Positions 41,695 to 50,640 of a stretch of DNA of 64,000 nt are shown here, piece by piece. Origin of the DNA: Bacillus_BU sp051233475 (GTDB taxonomy: Bacteria > Bacillota > Bacilli > Bacillales > Cytobacillaceae); contig NZ_JBKFGH010000011.1 in the NCBI RefSeq assembly GCF_051233475.1, positions 124,001 to 188,000 of the forward strand, in the 5' to 3' direction. A model generated the notes under the pieces. That model was given only the letters and a program-made list of their open reading frames with translations. It was not told the origin of the DNA and searched no databases. The translations under genes and the position numbers were made by a program. Position 1 is the stretch's first letter. Each line of letters begins with the position of its first letter.

Positions 41695-43166
41695 AAAGCG
41701 CATCGAAATTTGAAAAGGTAGCAGCCCGCTGCTGGAATTTACTTAACGAAGGGAAGCCGTTTACACCGATTTTTGTTGTTGGGGTGATGGTTCTATTTCA
41801 TATTTCGGATTTATCGGAGCTAGCCCATAGTAAACTACTGTTCTTGTCTTTTTTAACAGTACTTCCTCTGCTCGTTATTTATTATTTTTATGATTTCCCA
41901 TTATTCCTGCGAAATTATTTGTGGATTCCTTTTGTTGCATTTTTAATTATTTGGAATCAAGTGAATGTTGCCCTCCTTTTCTTTTCTGCAGGACTATATT
42001 TCTTTTTTACAGTCTTTTTTTGGGGGACCCTTTATTACCACCTTAGAATCGGTACATCTTGGCTGAATTTTACTCGTTTTTGGAAGCTTGTCTTAAAAAA
42101 TAGTGATTCAACAAGTGGAAATGCTCAGGAACAGCTGCCAAAATTTTTCCTCATTCTCTCGATTTGGGAAATGGTATATCAGCAGCTTGCTGGTTTAACT
42201 GGTCAAGCAGGGTGGTCTCTGATCCTTTTTTATGGGGCAGTCCTAGTATACTCGTTCATTCTTCATCGTAATCTATTTGATTGGAAACCAAAAGTAATCG
42301 AAGAAAGAACCAATAATGCGCCGCTCCCGACAAAAACACTAACAGAAAAGGTTGTAGTTATCGTTATTGATGGAATGAGGAAAGAGCGTTTTTACGAAGC
42401 GAAAACGCCATTTTTGGATTATTTAAAGGAAAACGGAACGGAGTATACGAATATGGAGACGGTTTATCCCGCCCGAACAGTCGTCTGTTTTTCCTCTATG
42501 TTTACCGGGACTTATCCGTTTGAGCATGGCATTAAATCGAATATGGTATGGAAATTGGGAATCAAGGTTGAAAGTATTTTTGACTCGCTTCGGAAGGTTG
42601 GCAAAAAAGGTAGATTACTAGGGATTGCTCATTTGGTTGATTCGATGGGGGATGATGTTGAAACGGTAACTGCTGTGATGAACAAAGATGAAGCTGATCC
42701 CAATATTATCAATAGAGCAAAGAAAATAATGAAAGAACAAGACCCTGATTTACTGGTGGTTCAACTGATTGGAACGGACCAAACCGGGCATAGCCAGGGG
42801 GTTTTGTATGATGAGTATATTCAAAAAATCCAAGAAGCAGATGAGCTTGTTCGCCAGTTTGTGGATTGGTTAGAGGCCGAAGGAAAGATGAAGGATACTA
42901 CGATAATGATCTGTGCCGACCATGGTCAGGCCGATGGGATTGGCGGACATGGCCACTTAGATGAAGGGGAACGTTATGTTCCATTTTTCTTACACGGACC
43001 GCGCATTGCAAAAGGGAAAATAGTTGAGGAGAAGCACAGTCTTGTTTCTGTTGCGCCAACGATTTCTTATTTATTGGGAGCGCCCTATCCGAGTCATTCA
43101 AGGGGCAAGGTGCTGCTAGAAGCGGTTGAAAATCAACTGAGTGGAGGTGTGAAGAAACGTGCGTAA
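41691..43166 (+). CDS. Membrane alkaline-phosphatase-superfamily phosphodiesterase
   Basis: A 491-residue protein with about six N-terminal membrane segments (residues ~20-200) and a soluble type I phosphodiesterase/nucleotide pyrophosphatase-like domain. Metal-binding and nucleophile residues are visible: VIDGMR, the threonine in PARTVVC, DQTGH, ADHGQ and GHGHLD. The substrate is unknown: it may cleave a phosphodiester or pyrophosphate in a lipid-linked sugar or phospholipid, or transfer a phospho-group. ATGA overlap with the upstream gene, 8-base overlap with the next. Confidence 0.8.
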   Translation: MKSASKFEKVAARCWNLLNEGKPFTPIFVVGVMVLFHISDLSELAHSKLLFLSFLTVLPLLVIYYFYDFPLFLRNYLWIPFVAFLIIWNQVNVALLFFSAGLYFFFTVFFWGTLYYHLRIGTSWLNFTRFWKLVLKNSDSTSGNAQEQLPKFFLILSIWEMVYQQLAGLTGQAGWSLILFYGAVLVYSFILHRNLFDWKPKVIEERTNNAPLPTKTLTEKVVVIVIDGMRKERFYEAKTPFLDYLKENGTEYTNMETVYPARTVVCFSSMFTGTYPFEHGIKSNMVWKLGIKVESIFDSLRKVGKKGRLLGIAHLVDSMGDDVETVTAVMNKDEADPNIINRAKKIMKEQDPDLLVVQLIGTDQTGHSQGVLYDEYIQKIQEADELVRQFVDWLEAEGKMKDTTIMICADHGQADGIGGHGHLDEGERYVPFFLHGPRIAKGKIVEEKHSLVSVAPTISYLLGAPYPSHSRGKVLLEAVENQLSGGVKKRA

Positions 43167-43923
43167 GCAAAAAGTAGTCGTATTTTTACCAGCCTTTAAT
43201 GAAGAAGCGGTCATAGCCCAGGTAATTTCTCGTATCCCTAGGCAAATTCACCCGTTTATCGATGTTAAGGTGTTAGTCATTGATGATGGCTCTTCGGATC
43301 ATACCGTAAACGAAGCTAAAAATGCAGGCGCAGAGTTTATTGTTCGTTTTGAAAAAAACAGGGGCCTAGGTGCTGCGGTAAGGCAAGGTCTGCATGAGTG
43401 CGTCAAACTTGGTGCCGATGTTGGCGTAATGATTGATGCGGATGGGGAATATCCTCCTGAACAAATCCCAGATTTAATTAAACCCATTTTGGAAGATCAT
43501 GCGGATTACACGATGGGGTCCCGGTTTCTAGGTACGATAAACGGAATGAAGCTCCATCGTCGAATTGGCAACTATTGTTTTACTTTTTTACAATCGATTT
43601 TGCTGAGAAAGTGGATTGTCGACGGACAATCCGGAATGCGAGCCTTTTCAAAACAAGCAATGGAAAATGCAGAGATTATTCATGATTATAATTACGCCCA
43701 AGTTCTGACCCTGAATCTAGTAAGGAAAGGATTTCGGGTGAAAGAAATTCCAATCCATTATCATGTAAGAACGACTGGGCAATCATTTATCAAGTTTAAG
43801 TCATATGTTGGATCGGTCCTCCCGGCCATTCTAAAAGAGATGGTTCGACCGGTAAAAAAGGTAAAAATAGAATCACAGGATCATCATAGTATTGAACGCT
43901 ATGGTGATGTAGGAGGTTACTAA
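43159..43923 (+). CDS. GT2 glycosyltransferase, polyprenyl-phosphate sugar synthase type
   Basis: A 254-residue GT-A glycosyltransferase of the dolichol-phosphate mannosyltransferase class. It has FLPAFNEE, VIDDGSSDHT, DADGEYPPEQ (the metal-binding acidic motif), MGSRF and the acceptor loop HVRTTGQSFIKF. No membrane anchor is evident. It likely makes a lipid-phosphate-sugar for the GT-C enzyme encoded three genes on. GTG start inside the preceding gene. The donor sugar is not determined by sequence. Confidence 0.85.
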   Translation: MRKQKVVVFLPAFNEEAVIAQVISRIPRQIHPFIDVKVLVIDDGSSDHTVNEAKNAGAEFIVRFEKNRGLGAAVRQGLHECVKLGADVGVMIDADGEYPPEQIPDLIKPILEDHADYTMGSRFLGTINGMKLHRRIGNYCFTFLQSILLRKWIVDGQSGMRAFSKQAMENAEIIHDYNYAQVLTLNLVRKGFRVKEIPIHYHVRTTGQSFIKFKSYVGSVLPAILKEMVRPVKKVKIESQDHHSIERYGDVGGY

Positions 43924-44688
43924 ATGAAAAAATTCACTTTGCTTAGCGTTTTAGTGTTTGTCCTTGTAAACCAAATCTTCCTTCATCATGCTTTTGCCTA
44001 TTCTTATGGTGATCCAAACGAGGAAAAGATTGCGGAAGTATATAAAGAAATGCAGCTTAAGCTTGATAAAAACCCTCCAGATTATGCAGCAGCAAAAGAA
44101 GTTTATGGAACGGTACAAGAAGAAGTCGACATGCATATGGGAAAAGAACCTTCCGAGGTAATTTTAAAGAATATCGAGGAAGAGGATAAAGAAAATGTTA
44201 TTAATAATATGGAAAAATTATTAGTATTAAATATTGCTAGAAGACTGGAAAGTATTGAAGGGAAGTTCGCTGAATACGACACAAGTAAAAAACTTCTGGC
44301 AAAAGGATTTGCTACATATGAGGCTCTTTCACCAAAGGTGGAATCAGCTGACCCTGAGCTTGATCAAACGATCCGCTCACAATTCGAGCTCGCCTTAAAA
44401 TCGCTTGGAAATCCTGGTTTGTTCGGTGTTGGCAAACAAGAATCAGATTTGGAGGCTTTTAAGTCAAGTAAAGAAGAGATTCTTGCTGCTCTCCAAGCTA
44501 AGTTTAATATGGAAAGCCTTGAGGTTGGTCATTTTAGCGAAAGAGCAACAGAATTAGAAACAAACTCTGGTAAAAAGGATTGGACCGATTTATCGAACCT
44601 AAAGAACTGGCTTCCATTATTGATTATTATTGGTGTAATGGTTGGAATTGTTAGTTTTACTCTTGTAAGAAAAAAGAAAAAAGGTTGA
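43924..44688 (+). CDS. Exported helical protein with C-terminal membrane anchor
   Basis: A 254-residue protein: signal peptide (residues 1-24, ending HHAFAYS), an all-helical ectodomain rich in acidic residues, and a C-terminal membrane helix (about 229-247) followed by KKKKG. It immediately precedes the FTR1 permease and starts at the base after the preceding stop. In B. subtilis EfeU a helical ectodomain is fused in front of the FTR1 domain; here this separate protein could supply that part. That comparison is from memory and unproven. Confidence 0.75.
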   Translation: MKKFTLLSVLVFVLVNQIFLHHAFAYSYGDPNEEKIAEVYKEMQLKLDKNPPDYAAAKEVYGTVQEEVDMHMGKEPSEVILKNIEEEDKENVINNMEKLLVLNIARRLESIEGKFAEYDTSKKLLAKGFATYEALSPKVESADPELDQTIRSQFELALKSLGNPGLFGVGKQESDLEAFKSSKEEILAALQAKFNMESLEVGHFSERATELETNSGKKDWTDLSNLKNWLPLLIIIGVMVGIVSFTLVRKKKKG

Positions 44689-44719
44689 ACGGACAACAGG
44701 TGAGGGAGGAGAATACACT

Positions 44720-45646
44720 GTGGAAATTCAAGCTCTGCTGATTACCTTTCGCGAAGTCTTAGAAGCGTTATTAATCGTTGGGATTATCACTACTTACTTA
44801 AAAAGAATGGATCACAAGCAATATACGAAATATGTTTGGCTTGGAGCTGGTCTTGCAGTTTTAGCAAGTGTTGGTGTAGCCATGCTCTTTCAAGTTGTTT
44901 TCACGGGCTTTGCGGCAATGGGCAGTGAAATCTACTTAAAAGTTGGAATTATGGTGATTTCCACGATATTGTTAACGCAAATGGTTTTTTGGATGGCGAA
45001 GCACAGTCGTGACTTAAAGGGCAATATGGAAGGAAAGATGGAGAAATTTATTTCAACCGGGAATGTTGTTGGAATGGTGATCCATTCATTTCTGGTTGTT
45101 TTACGTGAAGGTGTGGAAACCGTCTTTTTCTTTGCTGCCATTACAGGTGGAAATATTGGTGCGGCGATGCAAGGCTGGGGCGCCATCACTGGAGTCATCA
45201 TCGCAGCAGTGATTTCCTATTTCTTTTTTAGGGGAACGATGCATATTCCGCTTAAAACCTTCTTTAAGGTAACGGGAGCTTTCATTATTTTAATTTCTGC
45301 TGGATTATTGGTTCAAGCCATTTCGATGATGCAGGATATCAATTTGATCGGCAGTGTTATTCCACATGTTTATGATATTACCTGGCTTCTGCCAGAACAT
45401 CCAATCGATTATGACCATTATATCCGGGATCATGGGGTCGAACCGCTGCTTTCTGGGGATGTTGGAATTTTCCTAAAAGCCCTATTTGGATATTCTTCGA
45501 TGCCATCGATTGAGGAAGTCATTGCCTATATCGGCTATTTTGTTGGGATTTACCTATTAACCTCCTTTCAAAATAATCAAGGTGAACAAGAGGCTTTAAG
45601 TAATCATAGTGTAATGGAGTTAAAAACGAATACATCAAGAAAATAA
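44720..45646 (+). CDS. FTR1-family ferric iron permease
   Basis: A 308-residue membrane protein with about seven helices of the FTR1/EfeU family, which imports ferric iron. Both REXXE iron-translocation motifs are present: REVLE in the first helix (about residue 12) and REGVE in the middle (about residue 130). The helical ectodomain is encoded separately upstream. No EfeB-type peroxidase gene is in the cluster. GTG start with GAGGGAGG upstream. Confidence 0.93.
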   Translation: MEIQALLITFREVLEALLIVGIITTYLKRMDHKQYTKYVWLGAGLAVLASVGVAMLFQVVFTGFAAMGSEIYLKVGIMVISTILLTQMVFWMAKHSRDLKGNMEGKMEKFISTGNVVGMVIHSFLVVLREGVETVFFFAAITGGNIGAAMQGWGAITGVIIAAVISYFFFRGTMHIPLKTFFKVTGAFIILISAGLLVQAISMMQDINLIGSVIPHVYDITWLLPEHPIDYDHYIRDHGVEPLLSGDVGIFLKALFGYSSMPSIEEVIAYIGYFVGIYLLTSFQNNQGEQEALSNHSVMELKTNTSRK

Positions 45647-45653
45647 TCTGCAA

Positions 45654-45687
45654 GCAAGAGTACAAGGAGGACCCTTGTACTCTTTGC
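45654..45687 (+). terminator. Hairpin between FTR1 and GT-C genes
   Basis: Eleven-base stem AGAGTACAAGG/CCTTGTACTCT with a five-base loop. The T-run after it is short (TTTGC), so it may act as a weak terminator or protect the mRNA end. Confidence 0.5.
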
Positions 45688-45722
45688 ATATTAGGAATTT
45701 TTTCAAAGCAGGAGGTGACTCG

Positions 45723-47201
45723 ATGAAACCCGAAGGAAAGATACTTTTAAGACTAATTCAACTAGTAAGTGTTTTGATGATTTTTTATTTGCTGATCGTT
45801 CAATTACAATTTAGAAATACCTATGCAGCCTCTTGGGATCAAGTGGATTTTGCACTTGCTTTAGTCAGGTACGATATTATGGCAATGCAGCCGCATTTTC
45901 CAGGCTATCCTTATTTTATTTTAGGCGGCATGCTGGTCTCGACTATTATAAAAAACCCAACAGAGGCATTAACTGTTTTTAATATTTTAGTGTATGGCAG
46001 TGCTATCGTTCCCATTTATTTGTTGATGAGAAATACCGTTACAAAAAAGTATAGCCTGCTTGTAACTGCGATCATCTATACTGGAAGCTATACGGTAACG
46101 ATGGTCAATCAACCGATGTCAGAGGGTGCGGCCATTGCTTGCTTATGGTGGTTTGTTTGGAGTATCCAATTTGCGTTAGGGCGCAGCAATATTTTTCCAG
46201 TCATTTTACCGTTGTGGCTTTTCAGTGTTTTGTTAGGGATTCGCCTTTCCTATCTTCCGTTTGCAGTCGGTATTGTCTATCTGTTTATCATTAAGTGGAA
46301 GAGACGACAACTAACGAATAAAATGCTGCTAGTATATGTCGTTTTAGCTGCTTTGTTTCAAGGAATATGGGTAGGGGCGATTGCCATTTCTGAGGGTGGT
46401 TTGATAGGGTTCATCAAACTGGCTCTTGCTTTTACGAGCGGGCATTTTAACGATTGGGGCGGAACGGTATCGACAGTGGATCCATCCATGTTCATTCGGC
46501 TGAAAGCACTTATCTTGGAAAACCTTTTGTGGAGTGGTTTCTCAGCACATTCGAAACTATTATTATCCTTGTATTTGCTATTATTTATCGTTTTTATCAA
46601 AAAATTGAAGTGGAAGGATTTTATTGGGGATGTTCATTTTCATCTTCCAATCTTGCTATTTTTATGTTATTTTATTTGGGCTTACCTTGCCCAAAATATT
46701 GATAAACCAAGACATATCCTTCCATTGGCAGGATTTGGGGTTTGGATCGTTTTCCTTCTATTGTATAAGAGTAAACAAAAGGGCTTGCTCGTTGCTCTTT
46801 CCATTGTCATACTAATCGTACAAACAGGATATTCAACCATGTTAATCAAGGAGCAAGCGACGAAGACTCCAGCAGTACACCAAGCAGGAGAATTTTTAAG
46901 CAAGCTTGAAGATCCGTTTATCGTCTATACTTGGGAAGAAACAAGGGTTTTCCAATACCTTGATGTCCCATTCCTTCATAAACGGATTCAAACATATGAG
47001 GTTTTCAAACAGGATATTTCCAATTATTCCGACCATACTGTTTTATTAACAGATAAAGTGGTCGCTGGTTTTAGGCAACAAGGAATCAAAGTAGATAAAC
47101 AGATCGAAAAGATAGAAGAATTTCATTCGAATGAATTATTTGATCCTATTTATAATGAAGTAACGATTTATCGCTGGAAAAAACATCCTGGGGTGAAATA
47201 G
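45723..47201 (+). CDS. GT-C type membrane glycosyltransferase
   Basis: A 492-residue multi-pass membrane protein (about 10-11 helices) with a C-terminal extracytoplasmic tail. The first external loop holds WDQVDFALAL, an acidic motif placed like the catalytic aspartate of GT-C enzymes, which use lipid-phosphate sugars. GYPYF follows in the next segment. The ATG at 45723 has AGGAGGTGA upstream. It ends two bases before the uvrC start. It likely uses the lipid-sugar made by the GT2 enzyme; the acceptor is unknown. Confidence 0.75.
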   Translation: MKPEGKILLRLIQLVSVLMIFYLLIVQLQFRNTYAASWDQVDFALALVRYDIMAMQPHFPGYPYFILGGMLVSTIIKNPTEALTVFNILVYGSAIVPIYLLMRNTVTKKYSLLVTAIIYTGSYTVTMVNQPMSEGAAIACLWWFVWSIQFALGRSNIFPVILPLWLFSVLLGIRLSYLPFAVGIVYLFIIKWKRRQLTNKMLLVYVVLAALFQGIWVGAIAISEGGLIGFIKLALAFTSGHFNDWGGTVSTVDPSMFIRLKALILENLLWSGFSAHSKLLLSLYLLLFIVFIKKLKWKDFIGDVHFHLPILLFLCYFIWAYLAQNIDKPRHILPLAGFGVWIVFLLLYKSKQKGLLVALSIVILIVQTGYSTMLIKEQATKTPAVHQAGEFLSKLEDPFIVYTWEETRVFQYLDVPFLHKRIQTYEVFKQDISNYSDHTVLLTDKVVAGFRQQGIKVDKQIEKIEEFHSNELFDPIYNEVTIYRWKKHPGVK

Positions 47202-47203
47202 TA

Positions 47204-48976
47204 ATGAACGAAATGATTAAAAATAAGCTCACCCTTTTACCTGATCAACCTGGTTGCTATCTAATGAAAGATAGACAAGGAACCGTCATTTATGTTGGGA
47301 AAGCTAAAGTTTTAAAAAATCGTGTCCGCTCCTATTTCACGGGGTCGCATGATGGAAAGACATTGCGGCTTGTTAATGAAATTGAGGACTTTGAATATAT
47401 TGTTACCTCTTCAAATATTGAGGCATTGCTGCTTGAAATTAATTTAATAAAAAAATATGATCCTAAATATAATGTCATGCTAAAGGATGATAAGACGTAT
47501 CCGTTTATAAAGCTGACAGCAGAACGTCATCCCCGCCTTATCACCACTCGAAAGGTGAAAAAGGATAAAGGAAAGTATTTTGGACCGTATCCTAATGTGC
47601 AGGCGGCTAATGAAACAAAGAAATTATTGGATCGAATCTACCCGCTTAGAAAATGTTCCAATCTTCCAGATCGGGTTTGTCTCTATTACCATATGGGTCA
47701 GTGCTTAGCTCCTTGCATAAAGGATGTAAGTGAACAAGAATATAAAACATTGACCGATGAAATCACTCGTTTTTTAAACGGTGGATATAAGGAGATCAAA
47801 AAAGAGCTGACTGAAAAAATGTCGGAAGCAGCAGAATTGCTTGATTTTGAACGGGCCAAAGAATTTCGGGATAAAATTATCCATATTGAAACGATTATGG
47901 AAAAACAAAAAATGACGATGACGGATTTTACGGACCGTGATGTATTTGGCTATCGGGTTGACAAAGGGTGGATGTGTGTTCAAGTATTTTTTATCCGTCA
48001 AGGAAAACTAATTGAACGTGACGTTTCTATGTTTCCGATTTTTGATGAGCCAGAAGAGGAAATCTTAACTTTCCTTGGTCAATTTTATGAGAAGACGAAT
48101 CATTTTAAACCAAAGGAAATATTAGTTGCCGATACAGTTGATACCAATCTGGCGGAACAGCTCCTCGGTATAAAGGTATTAATACCACGGCGCGGTCAGA
48201 AAAAAGACCTTGTCAAATTAGCTGAAAAAAACGCGTCGATCGCGTTGAAGGAAAAGTTTTCGTTAATTGAACGGGATGAGCAAAGGACAATCCTGGCAGT
48301 GGAAAATTTAGGGGAGACGATGGGGATTTTTACTCCTCATCGAATAGAAGCCTTTGATAATTCTAATATTCAAGGAACAGATCCCGTGTCTGCACTTGTT
48401 GTTTTTATTGACGGGAAACCGAAGAAAAACGAATACAGAAAATATAAGATAAAATCAGTAACCGGTCCAGACGATTATGAATCAATGCGAGAAGTTACGA
48501 GAAGAAGATATTCGAGAGTTCTTAAGGAAAATCTTCCTCTGCCGGATTTAATCATAATTGATGGTGGAAAAGGGCATGTTGAAGCAGTGCGAGATGTTTT
48601 AGAAAATGAACTTGGGCTTGATATTCCGATCAGCGGTCTTGTTAAAGATGACAAGCATAAGACATCCCAGCTTTTATTTGGAAATCCGCTGCAAATTGTT
48701 CCACTTGCCCGAAATAGTCAAGAGTTCTATTTATTGCAGCGCATTCAAGACGAGGTTCACCGTTTCGCCATTACCTTTCATCGTCAGCTTAGAGGAAAGA
48801 ATGCGTTTCAATCCTTGCTTGATGATATCCAGGGTATCGGTGAAAAACGAAAGAAGCTTTTGTTAAAAAGCTTCGGGTCAGTGAAAAAAATGAAAGAAGC
48901 CAGTATCGAACAAATTGTTTCCCTAGGTATTCCTGCAAATGTTGCGGAAGAGCTTTTAGAAAAATTAAATTCTTAG
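47204..48976 (+). CDS. uvrC: UvrABC excinuclease subunit C
   Basis: Makes both incisions in nucleotide excision repair. 590 residues: N-terminal GIY-YIG nuclease (PGCYLMKD...VIYVGKAK), a UVR domain (residues ~200-235, FERAKEFRDKI), the RNase H-like second nuclease (EAFDNSNIQGTDPV) and C-terminal helix-hairpin-helix pair. GGGGTGAAA lies before the ATG. Its start follows the GT-C stop by two bases, so translation may be coupled to the iron-regulated cluster. Confidence 0.97.
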   Translation: MNEMIKNKLTLLPDQPGCYLMKDRQGTVIYVGKAKVLKNRVRSYFTGSHDGKTLRLVNEIEDFEYIVTSSNIEALLLEINLIKKYDPKYNVMLKDDKTYPFIKLTAERHPRLITTRKVKKDKGKYFGPYPNVQAANETKKLLDRIYPLRKCSNLPDRVCLYYHMGQCLAPCIKDVSEQEYKTLTDEITRFLNGGYKEIKKELTEKMSEAAELLDFERAKEFRDKIIHIETIMEKQKMTMTDFTDRDVFGYRVDKGWMCVQVFFIRQGKLIERDVSMFPIFDEPEEEILTFLGQFYEKTNHFKPKEILVADTVDTNLAEQLLGIKVLIPRRGQKKDLVKLAEKNASIALKEKFSLIERDEQRTILAVENLGETMGIFTPHRIEAFDNSNIQGTDPVSALVVFIDGKPKKNEYRKYKIKSVTGPDDYESMREVTRRRYSRVLKENLPLPDLIIIDGGKGHVEAVRDVLENELGLDIPISGLVKDDKHKTSQLLFGNPLQIVPLARNSQEFYLLQRIQDEVHRFAITFHRQLRGKNAFQSLLDDIQGIGEKRKKLLLKSFGSVKKMKEASIEQIVSLGIPANVAEELLEKLNS

Positions 48977-48979
48977 TAT

Positions 48980-49009
48980 TGCTAAATAATATTTACACAT
49001 GCTATAATG
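48980..49009 (+). promoter_or_regulatory. Probable promoter of lysC leader
   Basis: TTGCTA (48980-48985), 18 bases, TATAAT (49004-49009). Confidence 0.55.
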
Positions 49010-49045
49010 TTAAAAACTTAATGATCGACACTTTAGAGCGTTAAA

Positions 49046-49284
49046 GTGAAGATAGAGGTGCGAACTTTATCAGTAAAAGCTTGGAGAAGAATGAGCTTCA
49101 AGGAAAAGCTTTGAAAGGAAAGTTCGCCGAAGTGAAAGAAGTACTCATTGCTTTTTTTGCTGGTTCTGCATTGAATAAGTGCTAGGACTGTCAAGACTCA
49201 TGTCTTGGAGAGCTATCTCACTGTGGTTACGTATATGTTTTTAAACGTTTTCACAGCAATGAGATATGATTCTCATTGCTTTTT
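49046..49284 (+). promoter_or_regulatory. Lysine riboswitch (L box) of lysC
   Basis: Conserved L-box blocks are present: AGAGGTGCGAACTTTATCAG, GGAAAGTTCGCCGAAGTGA, TGCTGGTTCTGCATTGAATA and GACTCATGTCTTGGAGAGC. P1 pairs GTGAAGATAG (49046-49055) with CTATCTCAC (49213-49221). The terminator AGCAATGAGA/TCTCATTGCT (49255-49280) plus Ts forms when lysine is bound. High lysine should therefore stop lysC transcription. Confidence 0.96.
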
Positions 49285-49360
49285 CTTTTGCCTTGAAAAG
49301 GGTTCTATGAAAAAGCAGTCAAACAAAGAAGGATAATTTTCGTAGAAAGAAGGAGAAAAC

Positions 49361-50599
49361 GTGGGGCTTATTGTACAAAAATTTGGCGGAACCTCAGTTG
49401 GAAGCATTGAGCGTATTTTAAACGTTGCCGACCGTGTAATTGAAGAAAAAAACAGGGGAAATGGCGTTGTCGTGGTTGTTTCTGCAATGGGGAAAACAAC
49501 CGATCACCTTGTCAGCATGGCCAAGGAAATTTCCAAAAACCCGAGCAAGCGTGAAATGGATATGCTGCTGACAACGGGTGAACAAACTACCATCGCTTTG
49601 CTGTCTATTGCCTTACAGGAAAAAGGATATGAAGCAATCTCCTATACGGGATGGCAAGCAGGAATCATTACAGAATCGGTTCATAGCAGTGCCAGAATCA
49701 TGGACATCGAGACCGAGAAAATCAAGAAGAATTTAAATGAAGAAAAAATAGTGATTGTCGCAGGTTTTCAGGGAGTAACAATTGACGGAGAAATTACCAC
49801 TTTAGGGAGAGGCGGCTCCGATACAACAGCGGTAGCATTGGCCGCTGCTCTTAAAGCGGATAAATGTGATATATATACAGACGTAACAGGAGTATTTACG
49901 ACCGATCCGCGTTTTATTAAGGATGCTCGAAAATTAGCGTCAGTCTCTTATGATGAAATGCTGGAGTTAGCAAACCTCGGTGCCGGGGTCTTGCATCCAC
50001 GTGCAGTAGAATATGCAAAAAACTATCAAGTCCCGCTTGAAGTTCGTTCAAGTTTGGTAAGGGAATCGGGAACAATCATTGAGGAGGAAGTATCAGTGGA
50101 GCAAAACTTAGTTGTCCGTGGCGTAGCATTTGAGGATGAAATTACAAGAGTATCTGTTATTGGGTTACCAAATTCATTGAAGAGTCTTTCAACTATTTTT
50201 ACAACATTGGCAACAAACCGGATCAATGTAGATATTATCATTCAAAGTACAATTGAAGGAAATGGGGCTAATCTATCTTTTTCAATAAAAAGCTCAGATT
50301 TAGAAGAGACCCTATCCGTTTTGTCCGCAGTAAAAGAAACACTTGGATATGAAAGAATCGAGTCGGAGCAAGAGCTGGCAAAGGTTTCTATTGTCGGATC
50401 AGGCATGATCTCAAATCCAGGCGTTGCAGCCGAAATGTTTGAAGTGTTAGCTTCAAATAATATAGAGGTCAAAATGGTTAGTACATCCGAAATTAAAGTT
50501 TCAGCCGTCGTTTCAGAAAAGCAAATGATTCCTGCAGTAAACTCGCTTCATCGTGCATTTCAGCTATCGGAAGCACTCCTTTTGTCTGAGTATCGTTAA
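49361..50599 (+). CDS. lysC: Aspartokinase, lysine-sensitive
   Basis: First enzyme of lysine, methionine, threonine and diaminopimelate synthesis. 412 residues: amino-acid kinase domain (KFGGTSVG at residues 7-14, TTLGRGGSDTTAVALA) and two C-terminal ACT domains (about 265-412). The call as lysine-regulated aspartokinase II rests on the riboswitch and position next to yslB-sdhC. An internal start for a beta subunit, known in B. subtilis, is possible. GTG start with AAGGAGAA upstream. Confidence 0.95.
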   Translation: MGLIVQKFGGTSVGSIERILNVADRVIEEKNRGNGVVVVVSAMGKTTDHLVSMAKEISKNPSKREMDMLLTTGEQTTIALLSIALQEKGYEAISYTGWQAGIITESVHSSARIMDIETEKIKKNLNEEKIVIVAGFQGVTIDGEITTLGRGGSDTTAVALAAALKADKCDIYTDVTGVFTTDPRFIKDARKLASVSYDEMLELANLGAGVLHPRAVEYAKNYQVPLEVRSSLVRESGTIIEEEVSVEQNLVVRGVAFEDEITRVSVIGLPNSLKSLSTIFTTLATNRINVDIIIQSTIEGNGANLSFSIKSSDLEETLSVLSAVKETLGYERIESEQELAKVSIVGSGMISNPGVAAEMFEVLASNNIEVKMVSTSEIKVSAVVSEKQMIPAVNSLHRAFQLSEALLLSEYR

Positions 50600-50606
50600 A
50601 AAAATC

Positions 50607-50630
50607 GGGCTGACTCGGTCGAGTCAGCCC
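50607..50630 (-). terminator. Terminator of yslB
   Basis: Ten-base stem GGGCTGACTC/GAGTCAGCCC. The minus-strand side runs into eight Ts, marking it as the terminator of yslB; on the plus strand (for lysC) a T-run is missing. Confidence 0.8.
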
Positions 50631-50640
50631 AATCCATTAA

